Source: DYFX01 sp964400625
GTDB taxonomy: Bacteria > Patescibacteriota > Patescibacteriia > SG8-24 > DYFX01
Direction of reading: 5' to 3'
Assembly: GCA_964400625.1 (NCBI GenBank)
Contig: CAYNUS010000007.1
Span: forward strand, 6,348 to 70,347
DNA length: 64,000 nucleotides
The notes under the pieces: generated by a model
Databases searched by the model: none
What the model saw: the letters and a program-made list of their open reading frames with translations, nothing else
What the model was told of the DNA's origin: nothing
Shown here: piece after piece, positions 49,582-57,989 of the stretch
Numbering within the stretch: position 1 is the first letter of the stretch
How the letters are laid out: each line of letters opens with the position of its first letter
Made by a program: the position numbers and the translations under genes

Positions 49582-52500
49582 TCAGCGGTAGGTGACGGTG
49601 ATGTCCTGGAACTCGGGCGTGAACGCGGTATCCCCCGTCGTCAGCGTGACGCGGTACTGCAGGTAGCGGCCGGGCGGCGCCGTGATGGCCGTCCCGGTCG
49701 CGGAGGACAGTTCCGAGGTGAACGGCGACCAGCTGCCGTCAGGCGTCGGGATGTTCCCGGAGCGCACGGCGACCGTGACGTCCGTCGCGAGCGGCTCGAG
49801 CGCGTTCCAATAGACGACCTTCGGCGAGGACGTGGCGCTGTCGGTGTCGAGGATCGAGGAGTAGAACTCGCCGAAGGGCGCATAGACCGGCGGATCCTTC
49901 AGCAGGATGCCGAGCTTGCCGGAGGCCCAGCCGTCGGTGGGCGCCTGGACCGTCAGGCCGTACAGGTGGCGCCCCGTCGGCGACGTGAAACTGCTCCATG
50001 AGACGCCGTCCCACTGCAGGATGGTGCCGGACTCGCCGACCGCCCAAGCCTCGGCGGCGGAGCGGGCTTCGACCGCGTTCAGGGTCGCGACGGTCGGGCT
50101 CGCGACGGTGGACCACACCGTGCCGTTCCAGCGGACGATGACGCCACCGTTGCCGACGGCCCAGCAGGACGTCGCGCTGAGGCAGTGCACCCCGTTCAGC
50201 CGGCTCGAGGTCGGCGACGTCTGGGTCGTCCAGAGGATGCCGTTCCAGCGCACGATGACGCCGCCGTCGCCGACGGCCCAGCCCGTGACGGCATCGAGCA
50301 TCCAGACGCCGCGGAGCGCGCTGCCGGTCGGCGAAAGGGCCGAGGTCCAGAGCAGGCCGTTCCAATGGGCGATCGTGCCGCCTTGCCCCACGGCCGCCCC
50401 GAACGTCGGGCTCGCCATCGAGACGCCGTAGAGGTCGTTGCCGGTCGGGCTCGCCTGAGGCGCCCAGCCGCCGTTGAACCGCAGGATCTCGCCGGAGTTG
50501 CCGACGGCGAAGGCCAGGGAAGGGTTGACCGCATCGACGCCGTTCAGATGCCTGACCGTGCCGCTCGAGGTCGCCGACCAGGTCGCGCCGTCGTATCGGA
50601 TGATCGTGCCGACGCGTCCCACGGCCCAGACGTCGGAGACGGAGGTGCCGTCGACGTCGAACAGGTCCTGCGCGGTCGGGGCGCTGTGGATCAGTCGCAC
50701 CTCCTGCAGGGTGGCGGTCACGTAGGGCTGGCTGTTGGTGAAGGTGGCGCGATACTGCAGGTAGCGGTTGTTCGGCGCGGTGATCGTGGTCCCGCCGGCA
50801 TCGCCGTACTCCGAGCTCCACGCGGACCATGCGCCGTCCGGCACCGGCGTCGGACCCGTGCGGACGGCGACGGTCAGGCCGGAGAACGGCGGCGCCGTGA
50901 AATCCCAGGCGACGGTGTTCCAGACGGCGCTCGTGGTGGCGCTGTCGACGACGGCGCTCGTGAAGAAGGCGGGCGAGGGGTACTCCGCCGTGTAGTGGTA
51001 GATGGCGCCTCCTTCGCCGACCGCCCAGCCTTCGATGGTCGTCTGCAGGAAGACGCCTTGGACGAGCGGGTTCGACTGGTTGGAGAAGACGTACTGCGAC
51101 CAGACGCTGCCGTCCCAGTGCAGGAAGGTCGCCTCGATGCCGACCGCCCAGCATTCGACGGTCGAGACGCACCAGACGTCCTTCAGCTCGTTGGGCGTGT
51201 TGCTCGTCACGAGCGTCCACGACGTGCCGTTCCAGTGGCGCGTCTGGCCGCCGCTGCCGACGGCGATGGCGAAGTTCGAGCTGACCATCGCGACGCCGTT
51301 GATGGCGTTGGTCGTGCCGGAGGCGACCGTCGACCACGACGTGCCGTTGTAGCGGATGATGGTGCCGTTCGCGCCGACCGCGAAGCAATCCGACGCGGAG
51401 GCGCAGCTCACGGTATTGAGCGTCTTGTTGGTCGGGCTCGTCATGGTCGACCAGGCCGAGCCGTTCCAGCGCGCGATGACGCCGCTCCTGCCGACGGCGA
51501 AGGCCAGGGACGCCGAGAGGACGTCGACGGAATTGAGGTCGTTGCCGGTCGGACTCGTGACGTTCGCCCACGACGTGCCGTTCCAGCGGATGATGCGGCC
51601 GCTCTCGCCGACGGCCCAGGCGTCCGAGGTCGAGGAGAAGTCGACGCCGAAAAGGGAGTCGGACGTCGGCGACGTGAAGACCGACCAGTTGCTGCCGTCG
51701 AAGCGCAGGATGCTGCCGTCTTCGCCCACCGCCCAGCCGTCCGTCGACGAGGTCAGGACGACGTCGAAGCCGGACGTCGAGAGCGGCTCGTCGTAGTAGA
51801 TGGAGATGCTGTTGAGCTGGGGCGTCGCGGCGGCGTCGCTCGTCGTCAGCGTCGCGCGGTATTGGATGTAGCGGCTGTTCAGGTTCGGGATGACGATGCC
51901 GAACGGGTCCGTGAACTCGGTGCCGAAGGCGGTCCAGGTGATGTCAGGCGTCGGCGTATTGCCCGTACGGAAGGCGATCGTGAGGTTGGTGTTGGACGGA
52001 AGCTCCTCGTCCCAGTAGGCGTGACCCCAGTTCGACGAGACCGACGCGTCGAAGACGCTCGAGATGTAGGTGCCGGAGGTCGGGAAATAGTCGCCGAGCC
52101 GCCAGACGGCGGCGGCCGCGCCGACGGCATAGCCTTCGGTCGAGGAAATCATGTCGACGCCGTTCATCGCCGTCGCCGACGGCGTCGATTGGAGCGTCCA
52201 GCTCGCGCCGTCCCAGTGGATGATCGTGCCGTTCGCGCCGACGGCCACGGCGAAACTCGCGCCGACGGCATCCACGGCGTTGAGCGCCTGCGCCGTCGGG
52301 TCCGTCACCACGTTCCAGGCCGAGCCGTTCCACCGGCGGACGACGCCGCCGTTCGAGACGATCCAGCCGTCGGTGGCCGAGATCATCGAGACGGAATTCC
52401 ACTGATCGGAGCCCGTGTCGGTGTGCGCGCTCCAGGTCGTCCCGTTCCAGCGGCGGATCTCGCCGTTGTTGCCGGCCGCCCAGCAATCCGACGCCGAGAC

Positions 52501-53757
52501 GCACGAGACGTCGCGCCAGACCTGGCTGCCCGTGTCGGTATGGGCGTTCCAGGCCGTGCCGTTCCAGCGGCGGATGAGGCCGGCGGAGCCGACGATCCAG
52601 CCGTCGGTGGCCGAGAGCATCTGGACCCCGCGCCACTGCGAGTTGCCGGTGTCGACGAACTCCGCCCAGGTCGTGCCGTTCCAGCGGTAGATCTTGCCGG
52701 AATCGCCGCCGGCCCAGCAATCGGAGGTCGTGCGGCAATGGAGGCCGAAGACCTCCTGGTTGTTCAGGTCGTGCGTCTGGCTCCAGGCCGCGCCATCCCA
52801 GACGTAGAACTTGCCGGATTGGCCGACGGCGCGCCCGTCGACGGCGGTCAGCATCGAGACGTCGTAGATGGCGCTGAATCCCGGCGTCGCCAGGTTGCCC
52901 CAGAGGGATTGGACGGAGAGCTTCACGTTGCCGAGGTCGCCGGTATCGGCGGCGACGGCGTTCGAGAAGGTCCCGTCGCTGAAGTGGGTGTTGGTGGTCT
53001 CGAAGAAGGACTTGCCGGCGACGATCTGGATCCACTCCGGCACGCCGGTGGCGCTCACCGACGCCGCGACGTCGGTGCCGTTCACGGCCGTGTCGGTGAA
53101 GAGGCCCGCGCCGAAATCGACGTCCGTGGTGTGCGTGATGTTGATGCCTTCGGACGGCGTCCATTCCTTGACGCCCGAGGAAAGGGCCAAGGATGCCGCC
53201 TCGCCCGTCCCGACGACCGCGACGTCGTTGAACTGCTGGCCGCCGCCGAAATCCGCGTCGGTCGTGTGCTTCCAGTCGAAGACGCCCCAATCGGTGAGGT
53301 ACGCCGAACGTATCACCGATCGCGGGACGTTCAGGACGCCGGAGTTCCAGGTGACGGTGACGGTGACCTTCTTGGTGCGCGGGTCGACGGCGCCTCCGGA
53401 CGGGACGATCGCGTCCTGCCCGTCGCGTTCCACGGGCGTGACGGTCAGCGTGCGGACGTACGCGCCGTCGATCGTGTCGGAGCTCCCGGACAGGATCCAG
53501 TTCGCGGATCCGTCGCGGGCGAGCCCGTGGGTCCCGAGCGCGAGGTCCGACCAGCGGTTCTCCTTGATGGCGCGCGCGGCCTCGAGACCCTGCGTGGCCA
53601 GGAACGTCGCCTTGGTGCGATCCGCGCCCCCGGCGGCGGAGACGAGCGGGTCGGTCACGAGGAAGACGAGGCCGGACGCGAGCACGGCGAAGACGGCCAC
53701 GGCGATCAGCACCTCCATGACGGACTGGCCTTTCTTATTGCGAAACCACCCTGCCAT
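49582..53757 (-). CDS. giant minor pilin with three seven-bladed beta-propellers
   Basis: 1391 residues. N-terminus is a class III-like prepilin signal, GQSVMEVLIAVAVFAVLASG, with cleavage after KKG and Glu in +5 position. After a stalk (about 40-290) come 21 repeats of about 39 residues of the form AVGxxGxIxRWNGxxWxxxxSPTxxxLxGV, in three groups of seven: about 292-565, 665-940 and 1040-1300. Each group is followed by a module of about 95 residues starting in TS/YSS, containing TVAVRTGxTPxPDGxWxxF and RYLQYRxTxT. Such propellers (YCF48-like) bind ligands or surfaces; it is probably the pilus tip adhesin. Confidence 0.9.
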   Translation of the reverse strand: MAGWFRNKKGQSVMEVLIAVAVFAVLASGLVFLVTDPLVSAAGGADRTKATFLATQGLEAARAIKENRWSDLALGTHGLARDGSANWILSGSSDTIDGAYVRTLTVTPVERDGQDAIVPSGGAVDPRTKKVTVTVTWNSGVLNVPRSVIRSAYLTDWGVFDWKHTTDADFGGGQQFNDVAVVGTGEAASLALSSGVKEWTPSEGINITHTTDVDFGAGLFTDTAVNGTDVAASVSATGVPEWIQIVAGKSFFETTNTHFSDGTFSNAVAADTGDLGNVKLSVQSLWGNLATPGFSAIYDVSMLTAVDGRAVGQSGKFYVWDGAAWSQTHDLNNQEVFGLHCRTTSDCWAGGDSGKIYRWNGTTWAEFVDTGNSQWRGVQMLSATDGWIVGSAGLIRRWNGTAWNAHTDTGSQVWRDVSCVSASDCWAAGNNGEIRRWNGTTWSAHTDTGSDQWNSVSMISATDGWIVSNGGVVRRWNGSAWNVVTDPTAQALNAVDAVGASFAVAVGANGTIIHWDGASWTLQSTPSATAMNGVDMISSTEGYAVGAAAAVWRLGDYFPTSGTYISSVFDASVSSNWGHAYWDEELPSNTNLTIAFRTGNTPTPDITWTAFGTEFTDPFGIVIPNLNSRYIQYRATLTTSDAAATPQLNSISIYYDEPLSTSGFDVVLTSSTDGWAVGEDGSILRFDGSNWSVFTSPTSDSLFGVDFSSTSDAWAVGESGRIIRWNGTSWANVTSPTGNDLNSVDVLSASLAFAVGRSGVIARWNGSAWSTMTSPTNKTLNTVSCASASDCFAVGANGTIIRYNGTSWSTVASGTTNAINGVAMVSSNFAIAVGSGGQTRHWNGTSWTLVTSNTPNELKDVWCVSTVECWAVGIEATFLHWDGSVWSQYVFSNQSNPLVQGVFLQTTIEGWAVGEGGAIYHYTAEYPSPAFFTSAVVDSATTSAVWNTVAWDFTAPPFSGLTVAVRTGPTPVPDGAWSAWSSEYGDAGGTTITAPNNRYLQYRATFTNSQPYVTATLQEVRLIHSAPTAQDLFDVDGTSVSDVWAVGRVGTIIRYDGATWSATSSGTVRHLNGVDAVNPSLAFAVGNSGEILRFNGGWAPQASPTGNDLYGVSMASPTFGAAVGQGGTIAHWNGLLWTSALSPTGSALRGVWMLDAVTGWAVGDGGVIVRWNGILWTTQTSPTSSRLNGVHCLSATSCWAVGNGGVIVRWNGTVWSTVASPTVATLNAVEARSAAEAWAVGESGTILQWDGVSWSSFTSPTGRHLYGLTVQAPTDGWASGKLGILLKDPPVYAPFGEFYSSILDTDSATSSPKVVYWNALEPLATDVTVAVRSGNIPTPDGSWSPFTSELSSATGTAITAPPGRYLQYRVTLTTGDTAFTPEFQDITVTYR

Positions 53758-54214
53758 AGCCGTTGACGCTGACGGTCGACGTCGCGCCGTCTTGGTTCGT
53801 GAGCGTGATCGTGCGTGGCGTGGACGTCACGCCGTGGAAGCGCGAGAAGGAGACGTCGCACCCGCTTCCGCCGTCGAGCGCCGTCACCGCCACGCCAGGT
53901 TCGAGGTCGAAGGTGTCGATCGTGTCGGTCGCCGACGTGAAGGCCGCGCCGCGGTACAGGTGGAACCTCGACGCCGGCAGGGCGCAGCCGTCACCGTCCG
54001 AGAAATGGATGCCCCAGCGGTCGCCGAAATGCCCGGACAGCGCCTGGGTCTCCGCGCGACGCAAGGCGTTGACCACCGCCTCGCGGGAATCCAGCAGGGC
54101 GTTCCGGTTCTGCAGGGCGGACAGGGAATACGAGACCGTCGCGAGGATGACGCCGAAAAAGGCGATCACCATGACCAGCTCGAGCGCGCTGAAACCCGGC
54201 GCGGCGCGCCTCAT
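53735..54214 (-). CDS. minor pseudopilin, GspH/FimT-like
   Basis: 159 residues. Prepilin leader PG followed by FSALELVMVIAFFGVILATVSYSLS with Glu +5. The globular part has two Cys (GDGCALP, GSGCDVS) and FSRFHGVTSTPRTITLT, in the FimT/GspH manner. It overlaps the start of the giant pilin gene and is preceded by pilC with a 4-nt overlap. Confidence 0.85.
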   Translation of the reverse strand: MRRAAPGFSALELVMVIAFFGVILATVSYSLSALQNRNALLDSREAVVNALRRAETQALSGHFGDRWGIHFSDGDGCALPASRFHLYRGAAFTSATDTIDTFDLEPGVAVTALDGGSGCDVSFSRFHGVTSTPRTITLTNQDGATSTVSVNGYGRVVSQ

Positions 54215-55419
54215 AGGCGTTCGATGTTGCCGATGAAGTTGTAGATCGGCGTGATGATGGCGACGGCGATGTAGGCGACGGTGAGCCCGATCACGATCAG
54301 CAGGACCGGCTCGAGGATGGTGGAGAGGTTCTTGGTGGTGACGTCGACCTCGTCCTCGTAGAACTCGGCGAGGTACTGGAAGGTCTCCTCGAGCTTACCG
54401 CTGCGTTCGCCGACGGCGAGCATCCTGGTGGCGATCGAGGGGAAGAGATGCGGGAACTCCTCGAGGATGGTCGAGGCGGGCACGCCGGTCTCGGTCCCCT
54501 GCTTCACGCGCAAGAGCGCCTTCTTGAAGCGCGCGTTGCGGAGGGTGGCCGAGACGATCTCGAACGCGTCGCCGATCGTGATGCCGGACTTGAGCAGGGT
54601 CGCCATCGTGCGGGCGAACATCGCCAGGTTGAAGTTGCGCGCCAGCACGCCGAAGACCGGGATGCGGAGCAGGACGCCGTGGCTGAACGGCCGGATCGGC
54701 TTCCAGCCGAGGAACTGGATCAGGCCGAAGACGGCGGCGACCAGCCCGATCGAGAACGGGACGCCGTAGGCGACCATGAAGCGCGAGAAGCCGATCATGA
54801 GGCGCGTCGCCAGCGGGAGCTCGACCGTGATGGAATCGAAGAGGCCGATGACGCGCGGCAGGACGAAGAGCGACAGGCCCATGCCGATGCCGGCGGCGGC
54901 CACGAGCACCAGGACCGGATAGATCATGGCGCCGCGGATCTTGCGCTGGAGGTCGTAGCTCTTCGTCAGCTGGAGCGCGAGATCGTCGAGGCTGCGTTCG
55001 AGGGTGCCGCTCGATTCGCCGGCCCGGACCGTGGCGATGAAGAGTTCCGGAAAGATCTTGGGATACTGCGCGAAACCCTCCGAAAGCTGGCGTCCGCCCT
55101 CCACGGCCGCGTGGACGCCCATGAGCGCCTTCCGGAAGCGGCCTTGCGCCTGTTCCGCCAGCACGCGTACGGCCTCGTCGATCGGCAGGCCCGCCTTGAT
55201 CATCAGCGACATGTGCTTGGCGAAGGTCACCTTGACCACGTTCGGCACCCAGCCGATGCCGAGCAGGTTCACGAAACTGCCGCCCGCGTCGCGGCGCAGC
55301 GAAACGACGAGCAGGCCCGCGCCGCGGATCTGTTCGGCGGCCTCGTCGCTGGAACGCGCGTCGATGACGCCGTTCTCGATCTTGCCCTGGGGCGTGGTGG
55401 CGCTGTACTTGAATCGCAT
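54211..55419 (-). CDS. pilC: type IV pilus inner-membrane platform protein
   Basis: 402 residues. Two GspF domains, each with helices and the pattern AGLPIDEAVRVLAEQ ... LSEGFAQYPKIFPELF and SGITIGDAFEIVSATLRN ... VPASTILEEFPHLFP, followed by MLAVGERSGKLEETFQYLAEFYEDEVD, typical of PilC. Three membrane helices. It couples the PilB motor to pilin polymerisation. AGGAGG upstream of the ATG. Confidence 0.96.
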   Translation of the reverse strand: MRFKYSATTPQGKIENGVIDARSSDEAAEQIRGAGLLVVSLRRDAGGSFVNLLGIGWVPNVVKVTFAKHMSLMIKAGLPIDEAVRVLAEQAQGRFRKALMGVHAAVEGGRQLSEGFAQYPKIFPELFIATVRAGESSGTLERSLDDLALQLTKSYDLQRKIRGAMIYPVLVLVAAAGIGMGLSLFVLPRVIGLFDSITVELPLATRLMIGFSRFMVAYGVPFSIGLVAAVFGLIQFLGWKPIRPFSHGVLLRIPVFGVLARNFNLAMFARTMATLLKSGITIGDAFEIVSATLRNARFKKALLRVKQGTETGVPASTILEEFPHLFPSIATRMLAVGERSGKLEETFQYLAEFYEDEVDVTTKNLSTILEPVLLIVIGLTVAYIAVAIITPIYNFIGNIERL

Positions 55420-55438
55420 GGTCCTCCTTTAACGCGGA

Positions 55439-57142
55439 TCAGTCGTGCATGGTACGGAGCAGTTCCTCGACGGTCGTGAGGCCGTTCAGGACCTTGTTGA
55501 TGCCGTCCTCGAGCATGGTCGTCATGCCCAAGCGGATGGCCTCGCGCTCGATCTCGTCGGCGTTGGCGCGGTTCATGATCAGGTTGCGGATCGTCTCGTT
55601 CATCTCGATGAGCTCGAAGATGCCGATGCGCCCGATGTACCCGGTGTGGCGGCAGAGCTCGCACTTGGCGCCGCTGTAGACCGTCAGGGTCTTCTTCTTG
55701 CCGAAGAGCCGCCGCGCGAGGTCGTCGGAGACGCCCGCCGCTTTCGCTTCGCTCGCGCTCATCGTACCGCTTTTCCGGCATTTCGGACAGATGCGGCGGA
55801 CCAGGCGCTGGGCCATGATGAGGTTGATGGACGAGGCGATCAGGAACGGCTCGATCTTCATGTCCAAGAGGCGCGGCAGGGTGGTGGCCGCGTTGTTGGT
55901 ATGGAGGGTGGAGAGCACGAGGTGCCCCGTCATGGCCGAGTTCACGGCGATGCCGGCGGTCTCCTCGTCGCGGATCTCGCCGACCATGATGATGTCCGGG
56001 TTCTGGCGGACGATGGCGCGCAGGCCCGCCGCGAAGGTGATGCCCGTCTTGGGGTTGACCTGGATCTGGCTGACGCCGCCGATGTCGTATTCGATCGGAT
56101 CCTCGATCGTGGTGATGTTCACCTCCGGCGTGTTGAGGATCTTCATCATCGCGTAGAGCGTCGTCGTCTTGCCGGAGCCGGTCGGCCCGGTCGAGAGGAT
56201 CATGCCGAAGGGCTTCTTCATGGCGCGCATGGTCTTCTCGACGTCGGCATCGGAGAGGCCGATGGACTCCAGGTAGAAGTGCTTGCCGCGCTCGGTCAGG
56301 AGGCGCATCACGACCTTCTCGCCCTCGATGATCGGCACCACGTTGATGCGGACGTCGACGGTCTCCCCTTCCAGCACGGTGCGGATCTTGCCGTCCTGCG
56401 CGGCGAAGTGCTCGTCGGTGCGCAGGCGCCCCATGATCTTGAGGCGCGTGACGACGAGGTCGTGCATGTACTTGGGGTAGCGCACGATGTCATGCATGAG
56501 GCCGTCGATGCGGAAACGCACGAGCGCTTCCTTCTCGCGCGGCTCGATGTGCATGTCGGAGGCGCCGGCCTGGTAGGCGTAGAGCAGGAGCGTGTCGACG
56601 ATCTGCACGATCGGCAGCTCCTTCAGCGCGTCCTCGGGCGAGAGATCGGGCTTCTCGGCGAGCTTGCGTTCGATCTCGGCGATGATGGCCTGGAAGACGC
56701 TCTTGATGTCCTTCCGGTAGCGCGCGGCGACGAGCTCGATGTCGCTCCGGGTGGCGTAATAGAGGCGGACCTCCTTGCCCTTGAGCTTCTTGCGGACGGC
56801 GGCGACGGCCTCGAGGTTGCCGGGGTCGTTGACGGCGACGGCGACGGCGTCCTCCATGCGGCGGAACGGCATGACGCCGCTGCGCTTCACCATCTCGACC
56901 GGCACGAGCCGCAGGACGTCCTCGGGGATGGCCTCGTTGCGCAGGTTGATGTACGGGACCCGGTAGATGTCGGCGAGCAGCCGCCCCATGTTCTCGTCGG
57001 TGATCACGTTCCGTTCGACGAGAAAATCGGCCAGCGGTTCGCCGCGGTCGTTGGCGCTCTGGTACGCGGCCTCGAGCTTCTCGGCCGGAAGCACCTCGAG
57101 CTCGCTGAGCGCCGCCTTCAATGTGTCGTTGGAAATCGCCAC
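55439..57142 (-). CDS. pilB: type IV pilus extension ATPase
   Basis: 567 residues, GTG start set by AGGAGGAGA. N-terminal MshEN-like domain, Walker A GPTGSGKTTTLYA near 317, Asp box TTIEDPIEYDIGGVSQIQVN, Walker B VGEIRDEETA, His box LVLSTLHTNNAATTLPRLLDM, and zinc cysteines CPKCR ... CELCRHTGY. First gene of the pilus operon seen here. No retraction ATPase (PilT) gene is in the window. Confidence 0.97.
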   Translation of the reverse strand: MAISNDTLKAALSELEVLPAEKLEAAYQSANDRGEPLADFLVERNVITDENMGRLLADIYRVPYINLRNEAIPEDVLRLVPVEMVKRSGVMPFRRMEDAVAVAVNDPGNLEAVAAVRKKLKGKEVRLYYATRSDIELVAARYRKDIKSVFQAIIAEIERKLAEKPDLSPEDALKELPIVQIVDTLLLYAYQAGASDMHIEPREKEALVRFRIDGLMHDIVRYPKYMHDLVVTRLKIMGRLRTDEHFAAQDGKIRTVLEGETVDVRINVVPIIEGEKVVMRLLTERGKHFYLESIGLSDADVEKTMRAMKKPFGMILSTGPTGSGKTTTLYAMMKILNTPEVNITTIEDPIEYDIGGVSQIQVNPKTGITFAAGLRAIVRQNPDIIMVGEIRDEETAGIAVNSAMTGHLVLSTLHTNNAATTLPRLLDMKIEPFLIASSINLIMAQRLVRRICPKCRKSGTMSASEAKAAGVSDDLARRLFGKKKTLTVYSGAKCELCRHTGYIGRIGIFELIEMNETIRNLIMNRANADEIEREAIRLGMTTMLEDGINKVLNGLTTVEELLRTMHD

Positions 57143-57194
57143 AAGGTTCTCCTCCTACCTTCCCGCGCCCGTGCGCCGCCGCGCGGCGCTGAGG

Positions 57195-57584
57195 TTATTT
57201 CCTCTTGTCGAGCGTCTCCCGGATCTTGGCGACGATGTCCTGGATCGAGAAGTTGGCTTTGACGAGGTAGCCGTCGGCCCCGAGGGCCTCGGCGCGCTTG
57301 ATGTCCTCCTCCTGTCCGAGGTTCGAGAGCACGATGACCGGGGTCGACTTGTTGACCGCCGCCGCGCGCATCTTCTCGAGCGCCTCGAACCCGTTCATCT
57401 TCGGGAGGATGAGGTCGAGCAGGATGAGGTCGGGATCGACCTTCGCGGCGAGCTCGACGGCCTGTTCGCCGTCGTTGGCGATCGTGACGTCGTAGCCCTC
57501 CTTCTTCAGCTTGACGGCGTAAATCTTGACGAGGAACGTCTCGTCTTCGACCACCAGGATTTTCGGCGCGTTTTTGGCGGGCAT
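57195..57584 (-). CDS. single-domain response regulator
   Basis: 129 residues, a receiver domain alone: VVEDET acid residues, phospho-Asp in LILLDLILPKMNG, Ser in VIVLSN and Lys in YLVKAN. No DNA-binding output domain. It lies directly upstream of pilB in the same direction, so it is a candidate regulator of pilus extension. Confidence 0.93.
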   Translation of the reverse strand: MPAKNAPKILVVEDETFLVKIYAVKLKKEGYDVTIANDGEQAVELAAKVDPDLILLDLILPKMNGFEALEKMRAAAVNKSTPVIVLSNLGQEEDIKRAEALGADGYLVKANFSIQDIVAKIRETLDKRK

Positions 57585-57593
57585 GGGCGTCGC

Positions 57594-57968
57594 TTACGGT
57601 CCTCCGAGACGGTCGTTCACCTTCTTCAGCACGTCGTCGAGCGAGTAGTTGGCCTTCACGAGGAAATCGAAGGTGCCGAGCTGCATCGCCTCGGCGACCT
57701 TGTCGCCGGAGCTCAGGTTCGTGAGGATCACGACCGGCACGCCGCGCAGGGCGTCGTCGGCCTTCATCTGGCGGAGGACGCTGATGCCGTCGAGCTTGGG
57801 CATGATCAGGTCGAGCAGGACGAGGTCGGGTTTCGAGGAACGGAGCGCGTCGATGGCGCCCTCGCCGTCGTTGGCGGCGAGGACCGTATAGCCGGCATGC
57901 TCAAGCTTGTTCTTGAGCGCCCGTTGCATGCTCTGTTCGTCCTCGACGATCAAGACGGTCTTGGCCAT
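57594..57968 (-). CDS. single-domain response regulator
   Basis: 124 residues from the ATG of MAKTVLIVEDEQ; a TTG 12 nt upstream is less likely. Phospho-Asp in LVLLDLIMPKLDG, Thr in VVILTNLS, Lys in FLVKAN. It is followed by a second receiver gene with a 9-nt gap and preceded by the 838-aa kinase, probably its partner. Confidence 0.92.
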   Translation of the reverse strand: MAKTVLIVEDEQSMQRALKNKLEHAGYTVLAANDGEGAIDALRSSKPDLVLLDLIMPKLDGISVLRQMKADDALRGVPVVILTNLSSGDKVAEAMQLGTFDFLVKANYSLDDVLKKVNDRLGGP

Positions 57969-57989
57969 GTGGGAGGTCAAACGGGATTC

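Noticed and set aside
49582..53757. CRISPR array or minisatellite suggested by regularly spaced similar DNA
   Set aside because: The repeats keep one reading frame, vary at synonymous sites and encode propeller blades; there are no spacers or cas genes in the window.
50185..53766. 1193-codon plus-strand open frame over the giant pilin
   Set aside because: Shadow of the repeat-coding gene; low-complexity Arg/Gly/Ala/Asp-rich translation.
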